Source of the DNA: Streptomyces gossypii
GTDB taxonomy: Bacteria; Actinomycetota; Actinomycetes; Streptomycetales; Streptomycetaceae
Direction of reading: 5' to 3'
Assembly (NCBI RefSeq): GCF_025165795.1
Contig: NZ_JAJAGO010000005.1
Location: forward strand, 124,001 to 188,000
DNA: 64,000 nucleotides
In this document: one piece after another, positions 45,086 to 54,108 of the stretch
Position numbering within the stretch: position 1 is the first letter of the stretch
Layout of the letters: the number at the start of each line of letters is the position of its first letter
Made by a program: the position numbers and the translations under genes
Notes under the pieces: model-generated
The model's database searches: none
What the model was told of the DNA's origin: nothing
Seen by the model: only the letters and a program-made list of their open reading frames with translations

Positions 45086-47035
45086 CTAGCCGCGGAATCC
45101 GAGTACGGTGGTGAACCCGTGCGCGCCGTCGGCGAAGCCGGTGCCGATGAGCGTCGTGGCGGGTTCCTTGCGCCCGAAGCCGGCGGAGTACCAACCCAGT
45201 GGCGGATCGGTCTCGCCGCGATGCGCCCGCCAGCTCAGCTCTTCGGGCAGGTCCAGTACCGCGGTGCGGTCCTCGCCGTCCCGGGTCCAGGTGAGCACGG
45301 CCCGGTTTCCCCCCAGGTCCGCGGCGATCGCCGGCCCGAGGTGGAAGGCCAGGCGCACGGCCCGGCGCGGGCCGCGCACCTCGTCGACCACCCGCAGCTC
45401 CTTGGCTGCGGCGGTCAGCTCCACCCGGCGGCGGTGCACGGAGCGCCGGTAACCGTCGTGCTCGGCGCACCAGCGGGACACACCCTCGTCGGCTGTGTCC
45501 GCGACCAGGACGCGGCTGCGGGCATGCCGGGTCCACAGGAACGGGCCGCCGGAGACGGACTGGTCACCGCCGTCCATCTGCAGGGTGTTGTGGCCGAGGG
45601 TCGACCGGAAGTACTGCCGCCACTCGGGCTGCCCGTGATAGCAGAACGTCCCCGGGTCGGCGAGCACGTCGACCCCGTCGTGCCGGACCTCCACGGACAG
45701 CGCGTCCGCGTGGGCATGCGCGGCGATGGACAGGAAGCCGTGCGGACCACCGTCGCAGCGGCACCAGATCTCCTCCGGACCGCGCAGGATGGTCATGCCC
45801 GCGTCGGCGAAGTGGGCCGGCCGGCTTGCCGGGCGGGTCACGGCCGGTGCCGCGGGCCGGATGAGCGCGGCCAGCAGCGGGGTGCGCACATCAGTGCCGG
45901 TCACTGCCGGCCACCAGGCGAGAGACCCGAACACGGCGTCCCCGGTAGCCAGCAGCGAGGCCCAGCGGTCGGTGCCCGCGCCGTCCACGACCAGACCGTG
46001 CCCGTCGTCCGCGTCCCCCTGGCGCGGCGGCCGCAGCCGGCTGTCCACGATGGCCGCCAGCGCGTCGGTCATGCGCAGCAGCACCAGCCGGATCGACGCG
46101 GGGACCGGCACGCCCGCGGCATCCGCCTCGGCCAGCGCGGCCAGGCCGAGCTCCAGCACGAGTCCGTGATACTCGCTGGCCAGCTCGCGGTTGAGGCCGG
46201 AGTCGAAGGTATTGCTTCGCAGCTGCCGCTCCAGCGAACGCAGCGCGCCGGCTCGCCAACGCGCCGAGGAGGGGAACCACCCGAACGCGCAGGCCGCTGC
46301 ACACTGCCCGGCGGCCTCGGCGATGACGTGGTTGTTCGCCGAAGACCCCCGGCTGGGAAAGGCGGCCAGCCAGCGCTGGTGGTGCCAGATCTGGTGGAGC
46401 GCCACCGGATTGCCCTCGAACAGCCCGGCCGCGCCCGGCCAGCCGTCGAGCAGCCGGCGGATCCACACCCAGGAAAGCAACCGGATGCCCAGCTCGATGC
46501 CGCTGGTCCAGTGCACTCCGCGCAGCGGCGGGTTGGCCGCCCACCACGAGCGCAGGTGCTCGGCCACTCGCTCGGCATACCGGTCGTTCCCGGTGACCGC
46601 GTAGGCGGCGGCGAGCACGGTGAGGTACTGGTGCCGGGACAGCTCCCAGATCTGCTTGATGTCCCCGACCGCGTCCTCGTTCCGGTACGGCACGTCGAAG
46701 GCGTAACCCGACGGAGCACGGCGCCCGGTCTTCGGGTCGTACCACCAGTCCGGGTCGGCCAGGTCGTCGCGGTGCACCCCGAAATACCCGGCGTGCCCGT
46801 CCATCAGCCGGTCCGCCTCGGCGATGAGGCGTTTCGCGGCTTCCGGTGGCACCGCGGCGATCGTCCCGGCGGGCAGTACCGCGGTGAACCGGGCGCCGGT
46901 CACGCGCGGGCAGTCCGGCAGCGCCGACCGCCACCGCCGCCTGCGCACCGCGTCTCCCACCCGCCCGCCGACCTCCCGCGGGCCCATCCGGGACAACCGC
47001 CGCAGGTACCAGCCCGGAGCAGCGCTCATGGTCAT
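45086..47035 (-). CDS. Heparinase II/III (alginate lyase-like) family protein
   Basis: 649 residues. The N-terminal alpha/alpha toroid (RNEDAVGDIKQIWELSRHQY, HWTSGIELGIRLLSWVW, NNHVIAEAAG) and the C-terminal beta-sandwich with SIAAHAHADALSVEV and GTFCYHG match heparinase II/III proteins that cut uronate polysaccharides. No signal peptide is seen, so it may act inside the cell, as proposed for related proteins in biosynthetic clusters. The ATG overlaps the fusion oxidoreductase stop (ATGA). Confidence 0.87.
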   Translation of the reverse strand: MTMSAAPGWYLRRLSRMGPREVGGRVGDAVRRRRWRSALPDCPRVTGARFTAVLPAGTIAAVPPEAAKRLIAEADRLMDGHAGYFGVHRDDLADPDWWYDPKTGRRAPSGYAFDVPYRNEDAVGDIKQIWELSRHQYLTVLAAAYAVTGNDRYAERVAEHLRSWWAANPPLRGVHWTSGIELGIRLLSWVWIRRLLDGWPGAAGLFEGNPVALHQIWHHQRWLAAFPSRGSSANNHVIAEAAGQCAAACAFGWFPSSARWRAGALRSLERQLRSNTFDSGLNRELASEYHGLVLELGLAALAEADAAGVPVPASIRLVLLRMTDALAAIVDSRLRPPRQGDADDGHGLVVDGAGTDRWASLLATGDAVFGSLAWWPAVTGTDVRTPLLAALIRPAAPAVTRPASRPAHFADAGMTILRGPEEIWCRCDGGPHGFLSIAAHAHADALSVEVRHDGVDVLADPGTFCYHGQPEWRQYFRSTLGHNTLQMDGGDQSVSGGPFLWTRHARSRVLVADTADEGVSRWCAEHDGYRRSVHRRRVELTAAAKELRVVDEVRGPRRAVRLAFHLGPAIAADLGGNRAVLTWTRDGEDRTAVLDLPEELSWRAHRGETDPPLGWYSAGFGRKEPATTLIGTGFADGAHGFTTVLGFRG

Positions 47036-49221
47036 CGCGCCCTCGCCAACGTCACCGGCGCGCCGCCGACCAGGCTGGCCTGCACGGCGAGGGTGGCCGC
47101 CGTGGTGGCGACCAGCGACTCCAGCGGCACCGGCATCGGCCCGCCGGTCCGCACGGCCTCGAGAAACACGTCCAGCTCCGCGCGCTGGCCCTTGTCCCGG
47201 GCCTTGGGCAGTCGCGAACTGACCCACCGCTTGCGGCCGTACACCGAGGCACGGACGAAGTCGTCGAGCCGCAGCGCATGGCCGTCCGCGACCAGGTCCA
47301 GCGTCTCCTTGGGGAAGCCGGCCGGGCCGGTGGTGACGTAGCTGATGGTGGCGGTGGACCCGCCCGGGTACCGCAGCACGACCTGCAGGTCCTCGTTGCC
47401 GGGCGTGGCGAGCGCGTACACCGAGACCGGGTCGGCCGCGAGCAGCCAGCTCGCCGTGTCGATGAAGTGCCCGCCCTCGCCGGCGAACCGCGAGCCCTCG
47501 GTGTCCTGCCGGAGGTACCAGCTGCCGTGCTGCAGCCGGCCCGCGTTGACGAGGTAGCGGACGCTCGCCGGGCCGGTCCGGGCGCCGAACCGCTTCTTGG
47601 CCTCCCGCAGCAACGGTGCGAACCGGCGGTTGAAGCCCACCTGCAGCCGGTCGTTGCCGGACTCCTCGACCGCCGCGAGCACGCCGGCCAGCTCGTCCTC
47701 GGTGAGCGCCAACGGCTTCTCCACGAACACCGCCTTGCCGGCCAGCAGTGCTTGCCGGGTCAGTTCGGCGTGCGAGCTGTGCCGGGTGACCACGAACACC
47801 GCGTCGATCAACGGGTCGCCGAGCACGGCGTCGAGATCGGTGGTCGCCTCGGCGAAGCCGAACTTCCGCTTCGCGTTGGCCGCGGACAGCGCCGTCGTGG
47901 TGACGACCGTGGACAACTCGACGCCGTCACGCCGTGCCAGGTGCGGCAGCAGCATCGACGTCGCGTAGTTTCCCGCGCCGGCGAACGCCAGCCGCACCGG
48001 CGCCGTGGCAGGCCGGGCCGGGGCGGGCACCTTGCCGCCGCGTCGCACCGCGGGCACGGCCACCGCCGGGGCCTGCGCTTCGGCTGGGTGTTCAGCCGGG
48101 CCGGGGTAGCGGAACAGCACAGCCACGGCCTTCAGGTCGCCGTCCTTGAGGCGCTGGTAGGTCTCGACGGCGTCATCGAAGTCGGCGGTGTGGGAGACCA
48201 GGGGCTCCACGTCGACGCGGCCGCGGGCGAGGAGATCGAGGAAACACGCCAGGTTGCGGCGCTCGGTCCAGCGCACGTAGCCGATCGGGTAATCCCGCCC
48301 CTGAAGCTCGTACTCCGGGTCGTAGCGCCCGGGGCCGTAGGAGCGGGAGAACCGGACGTCGAGCTCCTTCTCGTAGTACGCGTTCCACGGCAGGTCCAGG
48401 CGGCACTTGCCGATGTCGACGACCCGGCCGCGGTCCCGGCTCACCCGGGCGGCCAGCTCGACGGGCTGGTTGCTGCCGCCGCCTGCGGCCAGGTACACCT
48501 GGTCAACCCCGTGACCGCCGGTGAGTTCGGCGACGGCAGCTTCCACGGCCGCGGGCTCGGGAGCGCCGCAGGCCGCAGCGCCCAGGCGCTCGGCGAGCTC
48601 GCAGCGCACCGGGTCGGGGTCGACGCCGACGACGCGGACCCCCGAGGCGGTCAGCAGCTGCACCACCAGCTGCCCGATCAGACCGAGGCCGATGACCAGC
48701 GCCACGTCGCCGAGCTGTGACTCGCCGCGGCGGACGCCCTGCAACGCGATCGACCCGACGGTGCCGAAGGCAGCGTGCCGCGGTGCGAGGCCGTCCGGCA
48801 CCCGGGCGTAGAGGTTCTTCGGCACCCAGTTCAGCTCGGCGTGCAACGCGTGCTCATTGCCGGCGCAGGCCACGAGGTCACCGACCGCCACATCGTCGAT
48901 CCCGGTGCCGACCTGCTCGACCACTCCGCACAGCGAGTAGCCCAGCGGCGTGTAGGAGTCCAGCTGGTTGGTCACCTTGCGGTAGGTGGCGGATAACCCG
49001 TTGGTGGCCACGCTCTGCATGACCTTGGCCACCTGGTCCGGCCGGGAGCGGGCCTTGCCCACCATCGACATACCGGCCTCGGACACCTTCATGAGCTCGG
49101 TCCCGGTGGAGATCAGCGAGTAGGCGCTGCGGACCAGCACACCGCCCGGCTTGCACCCCGGAACCGGCACGTCGAGCAGCGACAGCTCACCGCTCTTGTA
49201 GTTCTGCACAACCTGTTTCAC
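47032..49221 (-). CDS. Fused Zn-dependent alcohol dehydrogenase-like and Gfo/Idh/MocA oxidoreductase
   Basis: 729 residues in two parts. Residues 1-360 are a medium-chain dehydrogenase (PGCKPGGVLVRSAYSLISTG, GYSLCGVVEQVG, VIGLGLIGQLVVQLL). Residues 395-729 are a Gfo/Idh/MocA domain (RLAFAGAGNYATSMLLPHL, KAVFVEKPLALTEDEL, GEGGHFIDTASWL). The EKP Lys and GGHxxD residues are intact. The fusion is common in polysaccharide clusters carrying heparinase genes and probably oxidises and rearranges a sugar acid or nucleotide sugar; the substrate is unknown. Codon 76 is TTA (48996-48994), predicting bldA dependence. Confidence 0.88.
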   Translation of the reverse strand: MKQVVQNYKSGELSLLDVPVPGCKPGGVLVRSAYSLISTGTELMKVSEAGMSMVGKARSRPDQVAKVMQSVATNGLSATYRKVTNQLDSYTPLGYSLCGVVEQVGTGIDDVAVGDLVACAGNEHALHAELNWVPKNLYARVPDGLAPRHAAFGTVGSIALQGVRRGESQLGDVALVIGLGLIGQLVVQLLTASGVRVVGVDPDPVRCELAERLGAAACGAPEPAAVEAAVAELTGGHGVDQVYLAAGGGSNQPVELAARVSRDRGRVVDIGKCRLDLPWNAYYEKELDVRFSRSYGPGRYDPEYELQGRDYPIGYVRWTERRNLACFLDLLARGRVDVEPLVSHTADFDDAVETYQRLKDGDLKAVAVLFRYPGPAEHPAEAQAPAVAVPAVRRGGKVPAPARPATAPVRLAFAGAGNYATSMLLPHLARRDGVELSTVVTTTALSAANAKRKFGFAEATTDLDAVLGDPLIDAVFVVTRHSSHAELTRQALLAGKAVFVEKPLALTEDELAGVLAAVEESGNDRLQVGFNRRFAPLLREAKKRFGARTGPASVRYLVNAGRLQHGSWYLRQDTEGSRFAGEGGHFIDTASWLLAADPVSVYALATPGNEDLQVVLRYPGGSTATISYVTTGPAGFPKETLDLVADGHALRLDDFVRASVYGRKRWVSSRLPKARDKGQRAELDVFLEAVRTGGPMPVPLESLVATTAATLAVQASLVGGAPVTLARAR

Positions 49222-49246
49222 CCGAGCTCCTCTTGTTCCTGCGCCG

Positions 49247-51175
49247 TCAAGCCGCTTGGCTCTGGCCCGAGCCAGAGGTCGCGCCGCGATACCAGTACTC
49301 CAGGGTCAGCACGTGCCACAGATGCTTGGAGAAGTCCCGCTGCCCGGCGGCGTCCTCGGCGACCATCCGCGCCAGCGCGTCGCGGCGCAGGATGCCGGAA
49401 CTGACGAGCACGCCGTCGTGCACCACCTCGCGCACCAGCGGTGCCAGATCCCGGCTCATCCAGGCGCGCAGCGGGGCGCTGAACAGGCCCTTGGGCCGGT
49501 ACGCGATCTCCCGGGGCAGGATCGAGGTGGCCGCCTCCTTGAGGACGGCCTTGCCCTGCCGTCCGACGATCTTGCGTTCGCCGGGCACGGCGAACGCCGC
49601 CTTGACCACCTCGATGTCCACGTAGGGCACCCGCACCTCGGTCGACGCGGCCATGCTCGAGCGGTCCGTGTAGGCGAGGTTCAGGCCCGGCAGGAACATC
49701 CGGGTGTCGCCCAGGCACATGCGGTTGACGAAGTCGTCGAGGTCGTTGTCCTGGTAGGTGTCCGCATGCTCGGTCAGCACGTCCTGGACCGTCCCGGCCA
49801 AGTCCGGGTGGACCAGGGCGAGCAGCTCGTCCCGGTCGTACATGGTGTAGCTGCGCCGGAACGCGGTCTCCTCCGGCAGATCGGCGAAGGAGAGGAACCG
49901 TTTGGCGAAGCGCACCGACCGGTAGCCCCGGCGGGACGTGGCCACCGGCAGCCGGTCCACACTCGCGGAAAGGCCGCGCCGCAGCGGCCGCGGGATGCGC
50001 TGGTAGCGCAGCGCGAGCAGGTTGGCCAGGTGCTTGCGGTACCCGGCGAACAGCTCGTCGGCACCCATCCCCGAGAGCATCACCTTGACCCCGGCCTGTC
50101 GGGCGGCCGAGCAGATGAGGAAGGTGTTGATCGCGGCGGGGTCGCCGATCGGCTCGTCCAGGTGGTAGGTCATCCGCGGCAGCAGGTCGAGCACGTTCGG
50201 AGCGATCTCGATCTCATGCAGGTCGACACCGAAGCGTTCGGCCACCCGCCGGGCATAGCGCAGGTCGTCCGGCATCGCCTCGAACTTGGCGTCCTCGGCG
50301 CGGAACCCGATCGTGTACGCGGAGATCCCGGGTTGGTGGCGGGCCGCCAGCGCGGTCAGGTAGCTGGAGTCCAGCCCGCCGGAGAGGAAGGTCGCCACCG
50401 GTACGTCGGAGAGCAGGTGCCGCCGGCTCGACTCCTCGACGATGGCAGCCACGTCCGGCTGCTCGCCGCCGCGAGCCCGTTCCCGGGCCTCGCCGGCGAC
50501 GTCCCTGAGGTTCCAGTACCGGCCGCGCTCGATCCGGCCGTCCGGCCGGCACCGCAGCCAGCTCCCCGGCGGCAGCTTCTCCGCTTCGCGGAACGCGCAG
50601 CGCGAGTCCGGCACCCAGTAGTACAGCAGCGAGGCCACCAGCGCCGCCTGGTCCACCTGCAGCGACCCGCCGGTCACCGCGGCGAGTGCCTTGAGCTCGG
50701 AGGCGAACATCAGCCCCGCACCGCGCCGGAGCAGGAACAGCGGCTTGACGCCGAGCTGGTCGCGGGCGAGCACCAGGTCACCGGTTCGCTCGTCGAAGAC
50801 CGCGAACGCGAACATGCCGCGCAGCCGGGGCAGGCAGTCGGTGCCCCAGCGCCGCCAGGCCTCCAGCAGCACCTCGGTGTCGGAGGTACCGCGGAAGCGC
50901 ACCCCAGCGGCTGCCAGCTCGGCACGCAGTTCGGGCGCGTTGTACAGCTCGCCGTTGTAGGTCAGGGCGAGGCCGCCCGAGACCATCGGCTGGGTGCCGG
51001 TCTCGGACAGGTCGATGATGGCCAGCCGGCGGTGCCCGAGGTGCACTTCGCCGTCACCGGCAAGGTGGCTGTACCGGCCCGCTCCGTCCGGGCCGCGGTG
51101 GGCCAGGACCTCGGTGAGCCGGTCGGTCACGACTTTCCCGTCCGGCCATCGGTAAGTGCCTGCGATACCACACAT
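49247..51175 (-). CDS. Asparagine synthase (glutamine-hydrolyzing) family protein
   Basis: 642 residues. N-terminal class II glutaminase with nucleophile Cys2 (MCGIAGTY) and the loops HRRLAIIDLS and TYNGELYN. The C-terminal ATP-pyrophosphatase domain has SGGLDSS and SGMGADELFAGY. In capsule and O-antigen clusters such enzymes amidate uronic acids or amino-sugar side chains instead of aspartate, giving uronamides. With the AlgD-like dehydrogenase in the same operon that is a reasonable proposal here. It starts four bases after the Wzz-like gene. Confidence 0.9.
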   Translation of the reverse strand: MCGIAGTYRWPDGKVVTDRLTEVLAHRGPDGAGRYSHLAGDGEVHLGHRRLAIIDLSETGTQPMVSGGLALTYNGELYNAPELRAELAAAGVRFRGTSDTEVLLEAWRRWGTDCLPRLRGMFAFAVFDERTGDLVLARDQLGVKPLFLLRRGAGLMFASELKALAAVTGGSLQVDQAALVASLLYYWVPDSRCAFREAEKLPPGSWLRCRPDGRIERGRYWNLRDVAGEARERARGGEQPDVAAIVEESSRRHLLSDVPVATFLSGGLDSSYLTALAARHQPGISAYTIGFRAEDAKFEAMPDDLRYARRVAERFGVDLHEIEIAPNVLDLLPRMTYHLDEPIGDPAAINTFLICSAARQAGVKVMLSGMGADELFAGYRKHLANLLALRYQRIPRPLRRGLSASVDRLPVATSRRGYRSVRFAKRFLSFADLPEETAFRRSYTMYDRDELLALVHPDLAGTVQDVLTEHADTYQDNDLDDFVNRMCLGDTRMFLPGLNLAYTDRSSMAASTEVRVPYVDIEVVKAAFAVPGERKIVGRQGKAVLKEAATSILPREIAYRPKGLFSAPLRAWMSRDLAPLVREVVHDGVLVSSGILRRDALARMVAEDAAGQRDFSKHLWHVLTLEYWYRGATSGSGQSQAA

Positions 51176-51178
51176 GTT

Positions 51179-52708
51179 CTACCGCGCCTCCTGATCGCTG
51201 TACGGGACTTGTGCGGCCGGCATCGACGGCCGTCCCGTCCGCGGCTGGCCCGTCCCGTTCTGCCGGGCCGGCCGCTCATAAGGGCCTCGCAGCGCGGTGT
51301 GCAGCCCGTCCCACAGCGTGCCGTCGGTCCGGTCACGCGGATCGGGGTCGATGAGCACCACACCGATCACCGGAATGCGCTGGTCCGCGAGCTGCCGCGC
51401 CACGGTGTGCAGCCATGCGGCGCTGCCGTGCCCGGCACGCACGACGAGCAGGGTCTGGCTACCGAGGTGGTGGAGGTCGGTCCACGCCGTGCCGGGCGCG
51501 ACCGAGCCGACGCCGAGCCGACGCGCCTGATGCGGCACGTCCGCGGCACCCTCGCCGCTGACCACGCTCGGGTCTCCGGGCTTCTGGCGGCTGTTGGCGA
51601 GCTGCGGGCCGGGCAGACCGTCGATGATGACCACGGGCCCCTCCGCCGCCAGTGCCCTGGCGACGTTCAGGGCGATCACGCTCGTGCTGCGCGCACAGCC
51701 CAGTTCCAGCAGCGACACCGGTTCCGCGGAGCCGCGCACGGTGCGGGCCAGGGTCGCGGTGAGCCGTTCGCGTGCCGCCCGGGTCCGTCCGCGCTGCCAC
51801 AGCCCGGCCGACCGGTGGGGCGCTCGGCGCAGCTCTGTGATGACCGAGGTGCCCAGGTTCGCCGCGATCTCCCGGCGCAGTACGGGGCGGTCCGCCACCA
51901 CCGTGCCGACCGCGGCCAGCACGAGCCCGAGCACGAGCCCGAGGACGAGCCCGATCGCGGCGTTGGTGACAGCGGCCCTGGGCAGGGAGTGCTGCACCGC
52001 GCGCGGGGCGTCCACGATCTGCGTGCCGACGATGACCTTGGGCGCGCCGGTGCGCGCATCCGCGGCGCGCTGGTCGAAATCAGCGATCCGCGAGTTGAGC
52101 TCGGCCCGGCGGGCGAAGAGCGACTCGAAGCTCGCCGAGGCTTTCGGGTCGCTCCCCGGCGATCGGTCCCCGATCGCCTTGTTGACCTGTGCGAGCTCGT
52201 CCCGCATGCGCTCACGCTGGTCGAGCAGGGCCTCGGCCTCGGCTTCCGCGGCCTCCCGCATCCGCCTCACATGGTCCGCGACGAACGCGTCGGCCAGCGC
52301 CTTGGCCCGGGCCACCGCCTCCGCGTCGCTGTCACCTGCCACCTCGATCTGCAGCAGGTTGTTGGTCAAGCCGGTACCCCGGTAGTCCCGTATGAAGTCT
52401 TCCGGGTCTTCCGGGGACTTGAGGGCCTGCAGGGCCTTGCCGGCGATCCGCGTGGTCCCCAGCAGCTCGACGTCGGTGCGGATCAGCGTTCCGGTGTCGT
52501 TCGGCTGGTCCTCCTGATGCGCGACCAGCACCTTGGTCACCGCGGTCGGCGGCGGCGGCAGCAGGACCGTCACCGCCACGCCGACCAGCAGCCCCAGCAG
52601 CCCCACGGAGCACCAGAGTCGGCGGCGCCTGCGCACCGCCACCACCAGCGCCTGCAGGTCCAGCAGCGGAGCGGCGGCCGACGACTCGGCAGTCTTGCTC
52701 GTCGTCAC
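51179..52708 (-). CDS. Wzz/capsular polysaccharide co-polymerase with degenerate kinase domain
   Basis: 509 residues. Wzz-type chain-length regulator with membrane helices at about residues 32-52 and 237-262, an extracytoplasmic coiled-coil (about 140-225) and a cytoplasmic domain placed like a BY-kinase. The kinase P-loop is lost: where Walker A should be, the sequence reads LELGCARSTSVIALNVA, and the A-prime motif is VVIIDGLPG. There is no tyrosine-rich tail. It should set polymer length but cannot be an active tyrosine kinase. It overlaps the second Wzz-like gene by four bases. Confidence 0.82.
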   Translation of the reverse strand: MTTSKTAESSAAAPLLDLQALVVAVRRRRRLWCSVGLLGLLVGVAVTVLLPPPPTAVTKVLVAHQEDQPNDTGTLIRTDVELLGTTRIAGKALQALKSPEDPEDFIRDYRGTGLTNNLLQIEVAGDSDAEAVARAKALADAFVADHVRRMREAAEAEAEALLDQRERMRDELAQVNKAIGDRSPGSDPKASASFESLFARRAELNSRIADFDQRAADARTGAPKVIVGTQIVDAPRAVQHSLPRAAVTNAAIGLVLGLVLGLVLAAVGTVVADRPVLRREIAANLGTSVITELRRAPHRSAGLWQRGRTRAARERLTATLARTVRGSAEPVSLLELGCARSTSVIALNVARALAAEGPVVIIDGLPGPQLANSRQKPGDPSVVSGEGAADVPHQARRLGVGSVAPGTAWTDLHHLGSQTLLVVRAGHGSAAWLHTVARQLADQRIPVIGVVLIDPDPRDRTDGTLWDGLHTALRGPYERPARQNGTGQPRTGRPSMPAAQVPYSDQEAR

Positions 52709-54108
52709 ACAGAACCTCCCGTCGCGTGGCCGCGAACCGCGAGCGCCGGAGTGGCGTTGTCCGGAGGATGGCCGGCAGGCCGCGTCGGACGGGCCCGGAC
52801 CGTGCCGGCGACGATGATGCCGACGACCTCATGCCTGCCGTCCGCACATGCCTCGGCGATGCCGGCGAGCTCCTGCGCGGTCCAGCTGCCCGCGCTGAGC
52901 ACGACCAGGGCACCGGACTCGGTGTCGCGGTCCGGCACCATCGGATGGGACACCGAAACCTCCGCCACCCGCAGCACGGGGTCTCCCCTGCTCGAAGAGC
53001 TTGGGGAAGGATCGCTCTCAGCCTCGGCGACGAGCTGCCCGGCGGCCCGGCGGGCGATCTCGTCGCCGTCCGGTACGACGACCAGCAGCCGCCGGGGGGG
53101 CGGCAGCTGGTCCCGGAGGCGAGCGCACACCCTCCGGTAGCGGATCCGCCTGCTGGCCTCGTCGCCGGACGTCTGCGGGGCCGGTGTCTCCCACCGGGTG
53201 TCGACGCCCAGCAGTCGGCGGATCCAGGCCCGCGCGCCACGGCCTTTTGGCCCGTGCGCGGGCCGTTCACCAGGTACGTCGACGGTACCCAGCAGCGCTG
53301 AGCCCAGCGCCGCGGCGATCTCCCCTTCGGTGTGCAGTCGGCGATTCCCCCGTGCGGCGGCGAGATGGCCGATGACCGAGAGCAGGAAGAACAGCAGCGC
53401 CCCACCGACGATGAGCTGGGTCCTCGTCGGCGGTGCCTCGCCGGCCGGCCGGGCCGCCGGTCCCATGACGAGCATGCCGGCCTTTTCGGTCGCCGATTCG
53501 GCCTGTTCCAGCTTCTTCACGGCATCCTGCAGCGCGGCGCGCAGCTTCGCGAGCTCGGTGCGCGCCTGCACGCTCTCCACGGTCTGCCCCGGATCGGCCG
53601 CGTTCGCCAGTTCGGTGATGCGGCGGTTGGTCTGCATCACCTTCTGCCGCAGTGTCTCGGGTCCCGCCGCCGCGTCGGGGTCGGTGCCGTCGCCGTCGCC
53701 TGTGATCTGCGCGGCGAATGTCACGAATTGCTCGGCCACCCGGTCGGAGAGCCGCTGCGCGCGCTCCGGGGTGTCGGCCGTACCCGAGATCTTGATGATG
53801 TTCCCGTCGGCGGCCTTGGCGCTCACTCGATCCCGCAACTCGCTGCCGCTGACTCCGGTCCAGCGGAGCGTGGCAGCCACGCGGTCGACCACCACCGAAC
53901 TGGTCGCGATCTCCGCCTGAGTAAGCAGCTCGCGCTCCTCCCACTGCCCCGGCAGCAGTACCGATGCCGACGCCGTGTAACGCGGCGGAACCAGCAGCGA
54001 GGTGCCGTAGCCGACGAGCGCGCCCACCACGGCGAGGATGGCGAGAAGCCGCCAGCGCCGACGGAGAATCCGCCCGATCGTGACCAGGCGTATCGTGTCA
54101 TCGCTCAA
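52705..54108 (-). CDS. Second Wzz-like co-polymerase with degenerate C-terminal domain
   Basis: 467 residues, the same layout as its neighbour: first membrane helix about 22-42, extracytoplasmic helical region with a coiled coil (about 155-205), second helix about 230-250 and a cytoplasmic domain resembling a BY-kinase without a P-loop (RRLLVVVPDGDEIARRAAGQ). A Ser/Pro insertion (DPSPSSSSRGDP, about residues 366-377) is encoded by a dispersed repeat (52976-53010). Two dissimilar Wzz-type genes in tandem suggest a hetero-oligomeric length regulator. Confidence 0.8.
   Translation of the reverse strand: MSDDTIRLVTIGRILRRRWRLLAILAVVGALVGYGTSLLVPPRYTASASVLLPGQWEERELLTQAEIATSSVVVDRVAATLRWTGVSGSELRDRVSAKAADGNIIKISGTADTPERAQRLSDRVAEQFVTFAAQITGDGDGTDPDAAAGPETLRQKVMQTNRRITELANAADPGQTVESVQARTELAKLRAALQDAVKKLEQAESATEKAGMLVMGPAARPAGEAPPTRTQLIVGGALLFFLLSVIGHLAAARGNRRLHTEGEIAAALGSALLGTVDVPGERPAHGPKGRGARAWIRRLLGVDTRWETPAPQTSGDEASRRIRYRRVCARLRDQLPPPRRLLVVVPDGDEIARRAAGQLVAEAESDPSPSSSSRGDPVLRVAEVSVSHPMVPDRDTESGALVVLSAGSWTAQELAGIAEACADGRHEVVGIIVAGTVRARPTRPAGHPPDNATPALAVRGHATGGSV
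52976..53010. repeat. Dispersed Streptomyces-type repeat inserted in frame (Wzz-like gene)
   Basis: GGGGTCTCCCCTGCTCG is followed by AAGAGCTTGGGGAAGG, the common form of a repeat I remember from many Streptomyces genomes. It shares both ends with 31144-31187. The host frame is not broken. Confidence 0.62.

Noticed and set aside
44303..47341. Long plus-strand open frame of about 1,012 codons opposite the heparinase and beta-helix genes
   Set aside because: Antisense shadow; the opposite strand shows clear family motifs and a lipoprotein signal.
49256..53140. Very long plus-strand open frame (about 1,294 codons) opposite the asparagine synthase and Wzz-like genes
   Set aside because: It is the GC-bias shadow of well-supported minus-strand genes; the translation is low-complexity and matches no family.
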